Positions 35,145 to 44,084 of a DNA stretch of 64,000 nucleotides are shown here, piece after piece. How positions within the stretch are numbered: the first letter of the stretch is position 1; each line of letters opens with the position of its first letter. This DNA comes from Carboxylicivirga fragile (GTDB lineage Bacteria > Bacteroidota > Bacteroidia > Bacteroidales > Marinilabiliaceae): assembly GCA_025499625.1 (NCBI GenBank), contig JAFMVD010000032.1, positions 1-64,000 of the forward strand, given 5' to 3'. The notes beneath the pieces were generated by a model that made no database searches, was not told the origin of the DNA, and saw only the letters and a list, made by a program, of their open reading frames with translations. Both the position numbers and the translations under genes were made by a program.

Positions 35145-36683
35145 ATGCTTGTAAAAACCTTTGGATCAGCTGTAAGTGGCGTGAATGCCTACACCATTAC
35201 AATGGAAGTTAATGTATCAAAAGGCATTCGCTTCTTCTTAGTTGGTCTGCCTGATAACGCTGTTAAAGAAAGTCAGCAACGCATAGAATCAGCTCTAAAG
35301 ATTAGTGATTACAAATGGCCAGGCCATAAAATTGTTATTAATATGGCGCCGGCAGATATTCGCAAAGAAGGTTCATCTTACGATCTTCCATTGGCCATAG
35401 GCATATTGGCTGCATCAACGCAAATATCGGATCAATCCATTGGTGATTATATCATCATGGGCGAACTCTCATTGGATGGCAGTTTGAAACCAGTGAAAGG
35501 CGTACTTCCCATGGCCATTAAAGCTAAGGAAGAAGGATTTAAGGGCTGTATTCTGCCCATTCAAAATGCCAAGGAAGCTGCTGTAGTTGGAGGATTAGAC
35601 ATTTATGGTTTCGAAAACATTAGTCAAGTAATTGGTTTTTTAGAGGGAACTGATCAAGTAGAAAAAATACAATTGGACACGGAGGAAGAATTTGAGAAGA
35701 GCATTCAAGCCGTTGATTTTGATTTTTCCGAAGTGAAGGGACAGGAGAGTGTAAAACGCTCGTTGGAGATTGCTGCCGCAGGTGGGCACAACCTGATAAT
35801 GATAGGACCTCCTGGTGCTGGAAAATCAATGTTGGCTAAACGCCTGGCTAGCATACTGCCGCCATTATCGCTGGATGAAGCTTTGGAAACAACCAAGATT
35901 CATTCTGTTGCCGGGAAAACAGATTCGAATAATGCACTCATTACTCAACGTCCTTTCCGTTCGCCGCACCATTCCATATCGGACGCAGGCCTGATTGGCG
36001 GTGGTTCTTTTCCTCAGCCGGGTGAAATTTCGCTGGCTCACAATGGGGTATTGTTTTTGGATGAATTACCCGAGTTTAAGCGGACGGTACTTGAGGTAAT
36101 GCGTCAACCATTGGAAGACCGTATGATTAATATTTCACGTGCTCGCTTTTCGGTTGATTATCCTGCCAGCTTCATGATGGTGGCTAGCATGAATCCATGT
36201 CCATGTGGTTATTTTAATCACCCCGACAAGAAATGTGTTTGCAGTCCGGGTGTAGTGCAAAAATACTTAAGTCGAATTTCAGGTCCACTGCTGGATCGAA
36301 TAGATCTACACATCGAAGTAGTGCCAGTCCCTTTCAATAAGCTAGCAGAAGCTCCACCCTCGGAGAATAGTTTAGCTGTGCGAGAACGTGTTATCAGAGC
36401 GCGTAAAATTCAGAATGAGCGCTATAGTGAGGACTCAAACATTCATTGCAACGCCCAAATGAGCTCTCGCTTGTTAGCCAAATTTGCTACACCTGACGAA
36501 GGAGGAATGCAGATATTAAAAACGGCCATGGAAAAGCTAGATCTATCAGCTCGAGCCTATGATCGTATCTTGAAAGTATCAAGAACCATTTGTGATTTAG
36601 AAGGAGAAAACACTGTTCAATCGCATCACATAGCCGAGGCTGTTCAATACCGAAGTCTTGATAGGTCGAATTGGGGGGCTTAA
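35145..36683 (+). CDS. comM: YifB/ComM-family Mg-chelatase-like ATPase
   Basis: AAA+ protein of the ComM type, a branch-migration helicase used in recombination of transformed DNA in Haemophilus and Vibrio. An N-terminal Lon-protease-like fold (about 15-170) includes LPDNAVKESQQRI. Then come Walker A GPPGAGKSML (about 221-230), Walker B LFLDELPEF, the conserved FRSPHHSISDAGLIGGG loop, and the MNPCPCGYF cysteine motif. The Met at 35145 starts the usual MLVKTFGSAV; six residues upstream (35127) are also open. At 512 residues it is full length. It suggests, but does not prove, natural competence. Confidence 0.88.
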   Translation: MLVKTFGSAVSGVNAYTITMEVNVSKGIRFFLVGLPDNAVKESQQRIESALKISDYKWPGHKIVINMAPADIRKEGSSYDLPLAIGILAASTQISDQSIGDYIIMGELSLDGSLKPVKGVLPMAIKAKEEGFKGCILPIQNAKEAAVVGGLDIYGFENISQVIGFLEGTDQVEKIQLDTEEEFEKSIQAVDFDFSEVKGQESVKRSLEIAAAGGHNLIMIGPPGAGKSMLAKRLASILPPLSLDEALETTKIHSVAGKTDSNNALITQRPFRSPHHSISDAGLIGGGSFPQPGEISLAHNGVLFLDELPEFKRTVLEVMRQPLEDRMINISRARFSVDYPASFMMVASMNPCPCGYFNHPDKKCVCSPGVVQKYLSRISGPLLDRIDLHIEVVPVPFNKLAEAPPSENSLAVRERVIRARKIQNERYSEDSNIHCNAQMSSRLLAKFATPDEGGMQILKTAMEKLDLSARAYDRILKVSRTICDLEGENTVQSHHIAEAVQYRSLDRSNWGA

Positions 36684-36836
36684 AACCGACATTCGTATCC
36701 AAAAATACGGCATTGGCAAAAATCACAAAACAATCAATCTACTAGGCTGTTTAAATCGTGTGCAAACGAAATGATGTACGTGTTGATAAAAGGTAAAAAA
36801 GCACTCAATCTTCATATGAAAAAAAGAAAAAAAGAA

Positions 36837-37511
36837 ATGACTACAAACAGCTTAATGGATCCAATTGGCCGACTGATGGGCCTTCGTTATAAATCTCACC
36901 CTTGGCATGGAATTGACATCGGTGATGACTTACCTGATATTGTTACTACATTTATTGAAGTGGTACCAACGGATACCATTAAATACGAGATTGATAAGGT
37001 GAGTGGTTATCTACGTATCGATCGTCCGCAGAAATATTCCAATGTTGTTCCTGCGCCTTATGGTTTTATTCCTCAAACCTACTGTGGTGTTAAGGTTGGT
37101 AAATACTGTGGTGAAAAATCGGGTAAGAAAGACATTATCGGCGATGGCGACCCATTGGATATATTGGTCTTGACAGAAAAAGACATCCCTCATGGTGATA
37201 TTATTGCCAAAGCAATCCCCATTGGTGGATTCAGAATGCTGGATGGCAATGCCGCTGATGATAAAATTATCTCAGTTCTGAAAGGAGATATGGTATATGG
37301 CGAATTCAAAGACATTACTGATTTACCAGAATTGGTGATTAAAAGATTGAAGCATTACTTTTTGACTTACAAAGACATGCCTGGTTTGAGTAACGAATCG
37401 GAAATAACCCATGTTTATAATGCTGAAGAAGCCAAGGAAGTCATTAAACTTTCGATGCAAGATTATGAAAGTCGCTTTGAAGGTCTTAGAAAAGCTCTTT
37501 CGACATATTAA
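36837..37511 (+). CDS. ppa: Inorganic pyrophosphatase (family I)
   Basis: Hydrolyses pyrophosphate from biosynthetic reactions. Substrate and metal-binding features: KYSNVVPAPYGFIPQTYCG, then DGDPLDILVL with the catalytic Asp cluster (about 80-100 of the chosen product), and a KGDMVYGEFKDI strand. The chosen ATG at 36837 (224 residues) is preceded by an A-rich stretch with GAA. Two upstream ATGs (36771, 36816) would add a basic leader unlike the family. It is closed by a terminator at 37536 that also lies at the end of the converging kinase gene. Confidence 0.88.
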   Translation: MTTNSLMDPIGRLMGLRYKSHPWHGIDIGDDLPDIVTTFIEVVPTDTIKYEIDKVSGYLRIDRPQKYSNVVPAPYGFIPQTYCGVKVGKYCGEKSGKKDIIGDGDPLDILVLTEKDIPHGDIIAKAIPIGGFRMLDGNAADDKIISVLKGDMVYGEFKDITDLPELVIKRLKHYFLTYKDMPGLSNESEITHVYNAEEAKEVIKLSMQDYESRFEGLRKALSTY

Positions 37512-37535
37512 AATAATATCTCACTAGTAAATATG

Positions 37536-37566
37536 AATCCTCGAACTTGAGTCGGGGATTTTTTTA
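37536..37566 (+). terminator. Intrinsic terminator after ppa
   Basis: 9-bp stem AATCCTCGA/TCGGGGATT with one G-T pair (37536-37544 with 37552-37560), 7-nt loop, then TTTTT. The run touches the stop codon of the converging histidine kinase gene. Confidence 0.75.
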
Positions 37567-38829
37567 TGCCTCGTTGTTTTCCCGAAACTTCAATTCAAAT
37601 GAATGAATATCATCCTCACAAGAATACAACACATCGATATTTGAGATATCACAAATACGTTTTACTACCGATAAGCCAATACCGAGTGATTGTGGATGAG
37701 ACCCCGACTTCTTAAAGCGTTTAAATAATTCGTCGGGCGAACCAGACAATTGCACTCCACTATTACAAATTGTCAAACCTTGCTGTTGGCAGTCAATTTT
37801 AATAAAACCTCCGGGTACGTTGTGACGGATGGCATTCTTCAATAAGTTTTGGATAAGGGTATGTGCCAAAGAACGATTCATTCGGATGTTACAGTTATCA
37901 CCCGAAGTTAATTCAAGTGTTAAAGCCTTATCTTCAATCATAGGTTCTAACAATTCCAATTGCTCGCGAATTAGATTAATCAGCTTTATATCTTCTACTT
38001 CAGCAAACATGCGATTGTCGAGCTTGGCCAAATAAATTAAAGCCTGATTTATCTTTGACAAGCGATTGGTAGTTTCCATTAATCCAGCCACCGTTTTTAT
38101 TTGCTCTTCGGTCAGATTACTGGCTTGCAATAGCTCATCTAACTTTGATGTAATAATGGCCAAAGGTGTTTGCAGTTCATGTGATGTATTCTCGGTGTAT
38201 TCTTTCAGTCGTTCAAAATCCTGCTTAATCTTTTCTCCCATGGAGTTAAACACCTCATTGAGTTGTTCAAACTCATCCACATCCGATGTCATCAATTCTA
38301 GTCGATTATCCTTATTCACATCAAAGGCCCGAAGCTTTTTAATGGTATCGTAAAAAACGGAAAGCGAATATTTGGTTGACTCGCGGTTGACAAAATAAAG
38401 GATGAGAAAAAACAATACCGGAAAGACGGTCAACATCAAAGTGAATTTCATCACCATTAGGTCCGATGGTGCCGAGGGTCGAATAATACAATAACGTAGT
38501 GTTTGACCATGCACTTCCTTATCGAAGCATAATTTTCGGTAAAACTCGTAATTACCCGTTTGAGGATTTCGAATCACTGTATCGTTTATGAAAGCTTCTT
38601 CAAATTCGATAGGAGAACTCAACGTATCGATGCTTACATCAGCATAAGTCAACTGAACAGGCATATCCGAATCTAGTAATTCAATTTTTGCCTTGGCTTC
38701 TAATAATTCATTGTTTAGAAATTTATCAACTGCATAACGAATAAAATAATAACCTCCCAGGCTTCCGAACAAGAAGAAAAAGATACTTGCCGATATAAAG
38801 TTTAAACCTGATTTAGTTAGTAGTTTCAT
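37564..38829 (-). CDS. Two-component sensor histidine kinase
   Basis: Membrane kinase of 421 residues. TM1 at about 10-30, extracytoplasmic sensor of about 95 residues, TM2 at about 127-148, HAMP-like linker, DHp with phospho-acceptor His217 in TSHELQTPL, and HATPase motifs (NLLKNAIRHN, a short G1, LGIGLSVVKRI). The layout is like QseC/PhoR-type kinases that pair with OmpR regulators, and the regulator gene is immediately upstream. Signal unknown. The gap between the two genes is filled by heptad repeats. Confidence 0.88.
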   Translation of the reverse strand: MKLLTKSGLNFISASIFFFLFGSLGGYYFIRYAVDKFLNNELLEAKAKIELLDSDMPVQLTYADVSIDTLSSPIEFEEAFINDTVIRNPQTGNYEFYRKLCFDKEVHGQTLRYCIIRPSAPSDLMVMKFTLMLTVFPVLFFLILYFVNRESTKYSLSVFYDTIKKLRAFDVNKDNRLELMTSDVDEFEQLNEVFNSMGEKIKQDFERLKEYTENTSHELQTPLAIITSKLDELLQASNLTEEQIKTVAGLMETTNRLSKINQALIYLAKLDNRMFAEVEDIKLINLIREQLELLEPMIEDKALTLELTSGDNCNIRMNRSLAHTLIQNLLKNAIRHNVPGGFIKIDCQQQGLTICNSGVQLSGSPDELFKRFKKSGSHPQSLGIGLSVVKRICDISNIDVLYSCEDDIHSFELKFRENNEA

Positions 38830-38835
38830 TGATTT

Positions 38836-38878
38836 AGATTATTAGAATTGAGACTAGTAGATTATAGACCAAGAATTC
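38836..38878 (+). repeat. AGA-type heptad repeats filling the regulator-kinase gap
   Basis: Six words starting AGA: AGATTATT, AGAATTG, AGACTAGT, AGATTAT, AGACCA, AGAATTC (6-8 bp). They run from just before the kinase start to the regulator stop codon, leaving no other sequence in the gap. Confidence 0.65.
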
Positions 38879-39555
38879 TAATCAACATCTGTGAACTTAT
38901 AGCCCACACCATACACATTACGGATGTAATCGCCACAACCAGCTTTTAGTAATTTCTTCCGTAGGTTTTTAATGTGGGTATAGATAAAGTCATCGGTAAA
39001 GCCATAATCCATAAAGTCTTTCGACATGTGTTCGCCAATACCAGTCTTTGTCAATACTCTGTTTTTATTGGCGATGAAATACACTAGTAGATCAAATTCC
39101 TTCTTGGTAAGATCCAAAATTTGTTTGTTCACTGTCACCAACAATTCGCTTGGACTAATCATGAGTTCGTTAAACTCAATTTTCTCTTCACCTTTAAAAT
39201 GAACCCGTCGTACCAATGATTTCAAGCGGGCATTTAGTTCGGCCATCTGAAAAGGTTTGGTCAGATAATCATCGGCTCCTAGCTCTAATCCCTCAATTTT
39301 ATTATCCAGGCTATCGCGTGCCGATACTATGATGACACCCGTATTCATAGCCTTCCCCTTTACTTTTTTAACTACCTCAAGGCCATTTCCATCAGGCAGA
39401 TTGAGATCAAGGATAATAATGTCGTAGATATTATCGACCATGTGAAGGGCCTGAGATAGATCAATGGCGCTTTCACAGATATGACCTTCCGACTCTAAAA
39501 ATGCAGTGATACTCTGAGCCAATTGTGGTTCGTCTTCTACAACTAATATCTTCAT
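38878..39555 (-). CDS. OmpR-family response regulator
   Basis: 225 residues. Receiver domain 1-115 with the acidic pocket VEDEP and phospho-accepting Asp50 in IIILDLNLPDGNG, the switch SARD and Lys in YLTKPFQ. Winged-helix DNA-binding domain at about 130-225 (LTKKEFDLLVYF, VYGVGYKF). Partner of the kinase directly downstream. It has the clearest single-gene promoter in the window (TTTG-N18-TATATTTG at 39579), so the pair is transcribed from here. Targets unknown; neighbouring haem genes are possible but only by proximity. Confidence 0.92.
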   Translation of the reverse strand: MKILVVEDEPQLAQSITAFLESEGHICESAIDLSQALHMVDNIYDIIILDLNLPDGNGLEVVKKVKGKAMNTGVIIVSARDSLDNKIEGLELGADDYLTKPFQMAELNARLKSLVRRVHFKGEEKIEFNELMISPSELLVTVNKQILDLTKKEFDLLVYFIANKNRVLTKTGIGEHMSKDFMDYGFTDDFIYTHIKNLRKKLLKAGCGDYIRNVYGVGYKFTDVD

Positions 39556-39578
39556 ACAAAAATTAAATTTATCGCAAT

Positions 39579-39608
39579 CAAATATAAATAATCAAAGCCT
39601 TTTACAAA
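39579..39608 (-). promoter_or_regulatory. Promoter of the response regulator gene
   Basis: TTTG (-33, 39605-39608), 18 bp, then TATATTTG (-7, 39579-39586) on the minus strand, 24 bp before the start codon. The -33 element overlaps the last codons of the upstream 4-TM protein gene. Confidence 0.55.
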
Positions 39609-40045
39609 GCATGTTTGATGACATTCATGGCCATAGACACCATTATCATAGCACATGCAATACCAAAATACAAAAGATTCTTCTTATAGAGTAAGCTTGG
39701 CGTCTTGCCATTTTTAGCAAACACCCAACCAATATGACTTACAACAAGAGTAAACACCATTAATATAAAATGCTCAACGGCCCAAAAACGACTTCGTAAA
39801 GCTGATTTCTTTAAGAGATCAATTTCACCATTGGCATAATCCACCATATAAAAAATAAACAAGGCGGTGCCTAAAGCCAATTGTACATAGAGCAAAACGG
39901 TAGTCCATAAAGGCATGCTCACATCAAATTTCGAAACAGACTTCTTTTTAATCAAGCCAATAATGGCACGTGTCACAATAACCATTGTAACAATACAAGC
40001 CAAGATGCTCGTAACTATGTGAAGAATCAGAATGGCATTCCTCAT
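39602..40045 (-). CDS. 4-TM cytochrome b-like membrane protein
   Basis: 147 residues with four membrane helices (about 5-30, 48-70, 85-110, 120-143). Histidines lie at the membrane face: His9 in ILHIVTS, one in FWAVEHFILM and one in VVSHIGW. The pattern matches a small Bacteroidota family usually labelled cytochrome B. It overlaps the hemG stop by 4 bp, so it is coupled to the last haem steps. A haem-binding or electron-accepting role for protoporphyrinogen oxidase is a reasonable guess. HemJ has similar size and an N-terminal His but a different pattern. Confidence 0.6.
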   Translation of the reverse strand: MRNAILILHIVTSILACIVTMVIVTRAIIGLIKKKSVSKFDVSMPLWTTVLLYVQLALGTALFIFYMVDYANGEIDLLKKSALRSRFWAVEHFILMVFTLVVSHIGWVFAKNGKTPSLLYKKNLLYFGIACAMIMVSMAMNVIKHAL

Positions 40046-41412
40046 TCTACTAATTTATCGGCCAATAAAGTAGCCTGTTTAATACGATCGGCCATGCCTA
40101 TGCCATCGCGTAAATTACCTGCAATGAATAAACCATTGTATTTTTTTTGAACACGTTCGATGGCATCGAAACGATCACCTGAATTAATGGCATATTGCGG
40201 AATGGCATGTGAGTAGCGCATGATGTCGACCATGGATGGGTTAAAGGCATCCATTTTCATGATGTCTTTCAGTTCCGATTCCAAGACCTTCATTAATTGC
40301 TCATCATCTAAATCGCAAAGGGCTTCGTTGCGAATACCACCCATAAAAACAGATAACAAAGCGCCGCCTTCAGGAGCTCTTTCTTTGAATAAGGATGACA
40401 TAAACAATACGCCCAATAGATCACGTTTCTCTTTATGAGGGATTAATCCACCAAAACCATCCAAAGCACGCCCGTTCCATTTATTGAAACCAAGAGCCAC
40501 TTCAACCACGCGTGCATATTTCAGATTTGTGAGGTGAGTCATTTCCTCTTCACTAATGAAGGGCAAAGCTTCTTTAAAGCCAGTGGAGCCAAAAGTTGTA
40601 ATAAGTTTATCACATGTTACCACCTGTTTTTCTCCATCAAGCGTATAACTTACGGTATAAAGTCCATCATTGTACGACACACTTAACTCTTCTGCACCAA
40701 AGGTGAAATTATCCTTGCCTGCACTTTTTAATAAGGCATCTGTCAATTGGCTTAATCCACCTTCAAAAGAAAACACCGCACGATCGGTACGTTGCTCTAA
40801 CTCTGTTTTTGGTTCCTTACGTTTCTTGATAGCACCCTTTATGAAACTGCCATAGTTCTGCTCCAAGTTATACAGCTTAGGCAAGGCATGACGCGGAATT
40901 AACATGGCAGGATCGCCAGCGTATATGCCTAATATGAATGGATCGATGGCATAATCCAAGAAACTATTTCCCAGACGACGTTTCACCAAATCAGCCAAGG
41001 ACTCATCCGGATTATTTCCTTTCTTACGGAAAGGTTCACCTAGTACTCTTAGCTTATCTTTAAAGGTGAATAAGGGTGTGGTAACCGCCAACTTCATGCT
41101 CGACGGCAAAGCGTGCCATTCACCATTCTTCAGCACATAACGTACTTTTACCAAATCATTGCCCTTCTCAACCTTTATGGCATCGCCCAGTTCGTCAAAT
41201 AGGGCAACCACCTCCGGGTGCGAAACAATGCCCGAGTTTGGCCCAGACTCATACACAAAACCTTTTTCACTTTTGGTATGTACAACACCTCCATGACGTT
41301 TAGCTTTTTCAATTACCTTGAACGAAAGCCCTTTCTTATTGAGATGATGCGCCAAGCTTAAGCCAGTCACGCCAGCACCCAAAATTATATGCGGATAATG
41401 CTTATTACTCAT
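40042..41412 (-). CDS. hemG: Protoporphyrinogen oxidase (FAD-dependent, HemY type)
   Basis: Oxidises protoporphyrinogen IX to protoporphyrin IX. FAD-binding GxGxxG in ILGAGVTGLSLAHHL (about 8-22), then the GG-rich GGVVHTKSEKGFVYESGPNS, and a C-terminal FAD motif GLFIAGNLRDGIGMADRI. 456 residues, as in Bacillus-type HemY/HemG. These enzymes usually pass electrons to oxygen. It overlaps hemH by 8 bp and the 4-TM protein by 4 bp, making a tight hemH-hemG-4TM operon. Coproporphyrinogen oxidase activity, as in Gram-positive HemY, is an alternative, but hemN and the gene order favour the protoporphyrin route. Confidence 0.88.
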   Translation of the reverse strand: MSNKHYPHIILGAGVTGLSLAHHLNKKGLSFKVIEKAKRHGGVVHTKSEKGFVYESGPNSGIVSHPEVVALFDELGDAIKVEKGNDLVKVRYVLKNGEWHALPSSMKLAVTTPLFTFKDKLRVLGEPFRKKGNNPDESLADLVKRRLGNSFLDYAIDPFILGIYAGDPAMLIPRHALPKLYNLEQNYGSFIKGAIKKRKEPKTELEQRTDRAVFSFEGGLSQLTDALLKSAGKDNFTFGAEELSVSYNDGLYTVSYTLDGEKQVVTCDKLITTFGSTGFKEALPFISEEEMTHLTNLKYARVVEVALGFNKWNGRALDGFGGLIPHKEKRDLLGVLFMSSLFKERAPEGGALLSVFMGGIRNEALCDLDDEQLMKVLESELKDIMKMDAFNPSMVDIMRYSHAIPQYAINSGDRFDAIERVQKKYNGLFIAGNLRDGIGMADRIKQATLLADKLVE

Positions 41413-42322
41413 TTAATACACGTTTAAGTGTTTCGATAAAAAGAGGATGCGCCTGAGGAATTTCCACACGAGAGATGTGATGCATACGTTCATCCTTTTT
41501 ATATATGTCGACCAATTTAATATTTAAATCATAATAGGTCTCTAAACATTCAGTCGTGAAACTAACGGGAATCATTACCACATTACGCTCCCCGGCAGCC
41601 ACCAACTCCTCCAAATGATCATCCGTATCGGGACCAACCCATTTAACAGGTCCCACACGTGATTGAAAAGCCACATCGTAGCGACGATCCATCATGTCAG
41701 CTAGGCGTTTCGACATATGTCGCACTGTATCCGGATATTTATCGCCTCGCTTAACCCCATAAATTGGGATGGCATGCGCTGTAAACAGAAGAAGTGGATC
41801 ATCCACGCCTGCTGCTGCAATATGTTCTTCTATTAAAGTCTTCCAATAATCGAGGAAGGAAGGGTGTACACTGTAATCACAAATTTTACGAATGGTTAAG
41901 CCGCTTAGTTTCTTAGCTGCCTTGGTAACATCCACAAAAACGGATGTAGTGGTAGTATCGCTCGCTTGGGGATACATGGTCAGTACATTGATATCATCCA
42001 CACCATCGGCATTCATCTTTTTCATCACATCAGCAATAAATGGTGCTGTGTACGAATAAGCGGTGTAAACAGGCATTTCGGCTGCTTCCTGAAGTGCCTT
42101 GCCTGTTGCCTCAGTGTGTTTTATTATTGGTGTTCCTCCGATCAGCTGGTACTTCTCCCACGACTTTAGATGGCGCTTTTTAGCGATCATCTTAGCTACA
42201 AACTGGCGTAGTCCCCAAGGCAATGGCAAGATGTATTTATCGCTGAACATATTTTTCAAAAAGACCTGCATCTCCTCCAGAGACTGCGGACCTCCCATAT
42301 TTACTAGTAATACTCCCTTCAT
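41405..42322 (-). CDS. hemH: Ferrochelatase
   Basis: Inserts Fe2+ into protoporphyrin IX. The catalytic pair is His183 in LFTAHAIP and Glu258 in SFTTECLETYYDLNI. N terminus GVLLVNMGGPQSLEEM and WEKYQLIGGTPI are typical. 305 residues, close to the short Bacillus type. First gene of the hemH-hemG-4TM unit, with a long imperfect inverted repeat in its leader (42341-42372) that may have a regulatory or terminator role. Confidence 0.93.
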   Translation of the reverse strand: MKGVLLVNMGGPQSLEEMQVFLKNMFSDKYILPLPWGLRQFVAKMIAKKRHLKSWEKYQLIGGTPIIKHTEATGKALQEAAEMPVYTAYSYTAPFIADVMKKMNADGVDDINVLTMYPQASDTTTTSVFVDVTKAAKKLSGLTIRKICDYSVHPSFLDYWKTLIEEHIAAAGVDDPLLLFTAHAIPIYGVKRGDKYPDTVRHMSKRLADMMDRRYDVAFQSRVGPVKWVGPDTDDHLEELVAAGERNVVMIPVSFTTECLETYYDLNIKLVDIYKKDERMHHISRVEIPQAHPLFIETLKRVLNE

Positions 42323-42340
42323 AAAACTGGACGTGTCTAA

Positions 42341-42372
42341 TTGTTGCTTCTTATTTGCATAAGAAACAACAA
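42341..42372 (-). promoter_or_regulatory. 14-bp inverted repeat in hemH leader
   Basis: TTGTTGCTTCTTAT / ATAAGAAACAACAA (one mismatch) around a 4-nt loop, 19 bp before the hemH start. It could be an operator, an mRNA hairpin in the leader, or the 3' hairpin of the upstream gene; there is no T-run to decide. Confidence 0.5.
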
Positions 42373-42474
42373 TATAGTCAGAATGGTTGAATTAGCTTTT
42401 GAGCAAAGTGTATTAAATGGGTAAAACTTGATTTAAAACAGGGTTTGAGTGTTTAAATCTTAAAGAGATAAACT

Positions 42475-43797
42475 CTAATCTTTATAATACCAAAAAGGGA
42501 TTTCTTTAATGGTAACAATAGAATCGGTATCCGAATGTTTATATCTTGAATAGACAAGTGTATGTTTCCCTTCTTCCAAATTATTTGTTCCTATATATGT
42601 TTCAAAACCAATGCTAAGGTTCATACCATTATTCTCTTTCGCAATAATGAAATCTGGTTTGTACCGTAACGAATCAATTTTAATATGAATTAATTCTTGA
42701 AATGTTGTCAAGAATTGCAGATGTAAACTATCTATGTCACCTTTAAAAGTAGACTCTATGCTTTTGCCATTAATATCCATACCAGATTTATAGAGGTTCT
42801 TATCCTGATTTGGCCTTAGGCTTTCATTAAATTTCAAAATACGCTCTTCAAGGGTGTTCGAGAGAGGTATTCTTATTCTTATATAAGGATCGGTAATTAC
42901 CTTAGATTGTACAGTAAATCCTGAAATAATCAGATCGTTTTTTTCTACTAAATCTTCGTAATTTCGGCTGTTAGCTCTAATGTCATTCGATGTTACCGAC
43001 GCGTAAGTGATAAAGCCTGATTGCTCTTTGTATAAACCACTAACAAATAAAATAGAAAGATAAATAGGCAATAAGAGAAAACTTGTTCTTCTTCCAAATT
43101 TATTATCGATGAGGTTATAATAAAGCGGTCGGTATAAAAATGATAGGGTTAAATAACTGAACACCCAATAAAAAGGGAAATACACGGCAGCCACCCATTT
43201 ATTCCTCTTAAGAAGTCCTTGAGTGATATAATCAAAAAAGGTAAGAACTGTACCTACAAGTATAAAAATCAAACAGCTAATATGAAGCGTTCGTAAAAAT
43301 ATTGAATTGGCATCGGAGCCGAGCGGTCCAACAAAGTTTATTAAATATTGTATAATAATTGTTGCTAATACATAGAAGATAAGTAAAAAGGAGATGGCGA
43401 AAATGATGCTGCAAAGCTTTTCGAGTTTTTCGATATAGCTATCGAACGAGCCAACCCTTTTGTTCAGGTACTTGGTAAAACGCTCGCTATAATTTAGTTT
43501 ACTAATATCAACCTCACCCGATAAATAGCGCAAGCCCAATGCGCCAATCCAAAGACTACGTAAAATAACATGTACAATTAAATTGAATATTAAAATTAAG
43601 ATGGCTACATACACGGCCTGATAAACATCCTTAAGTATATTGCCTTCATACGCTGCTTTTTGAAAGGCGTCTGCCACAGGATCGAGGGCATAAAATAATC
43701 CGAATATGGTAAAGCCCGAAACTAATAATTCTAATTGCCACGAATCTTCCTGTAATCTGTCGAGTAATTGTTTAAGTAGATTTTTGTTTTCACTCAT
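42475..43797 (-). CDS. Polytopic membrane protein of unknown function
   Basis: No family recognised. I start at Met 43797 (440 residues; MSENKNLLKQLLDRLQEDSW); the longer frame adds a cysteine-bearing stretch with no support. About six hydrophobic segments (near 28-45, 60-82, 130-155, 170-195, 210-235, 245-260) are followed by a soluble C-terminal region of about 180 residues rich in beta-type patterns, ending HTLVYSRYKHSD. The topology suggests a membrane domain carrying a folded soluble domain, perhaps outside the cytoplasm. It separates the two haem gene groups on the same strand. Confidence 0.6.
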   Translation of the reverse strand: MSENKNLLKQLLDRLQEDSWQLELLVSGFTIFGLFYALDPVADAFQKAAYEGNILKDVYQAVYVAILILIFNLIVHVILRSLWIGALGLRYLSGEVDISKLNYSERFTKYLNKRVGSFDSYIEKLEKLCSIIFAISFLLIFYVLATIIIQYLINFVGPLGSDANSIFLRTLHISCLIFILVGTVLTFFDYITQGLLKRNKWVAAVYFPFYWVFSYLTLSFLYRPLYYNLIDNKFGRRTSFLLLPIYLSILFVSGLYKEQSGFITYASVTSNDIRANSRNYEDLVEKNDLIISGFTVQSKVITDPYIRIRIPLSNTLEERILKFNESLRPNQDKNLYKSGMDINGKSIESTFKGDIDSLHLQFLTTFQELIHIKIDSLRYKPDFIIAKENNGMNLSIGFETYIGTNNLEEGKHTLVYSRYKHSDTDSIVTIKEIPFWYYKD

Positions 43798-44084
43798 TGG
43801 AGCCTGGGTTATGTTTGGTTTAATGCAGCCTTTACATCTCATTGCGATGATAATGTGCGCAGATATAAAGATAGTAAACAGATATGAATTACACTCTTAT
43901 GAGTCACAATATATTCATTGTTTCAATTACGTCACCTACCCATGTTTCACTGTGAAAAACACATTTATTACCTATTGTATAAAGCCAAGATTGATACTAT
44001 ATTTCACATCACCTTAATGTGCGACATTCATTAATGCAAGCCCGCGGGACATGACTACGCAATGTATCTTCCATCTTCGGCAGC

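Noticed and set aside
36771-36836. Longer N terminus of pyrophosphatase
   Set aside because: The extra 22 residues are basic and low-complexity and do not match the family; the ATG at 36837 is preferred.
43943-43961. Near match to the ParB site parS: TGTTTCAC-T-GTGAAA with AACA
   Set aside because: The left half is perfect, but an extra central T and two extra A in the right half break the 16-bp symmetry on which ParB depends. Probably chance.
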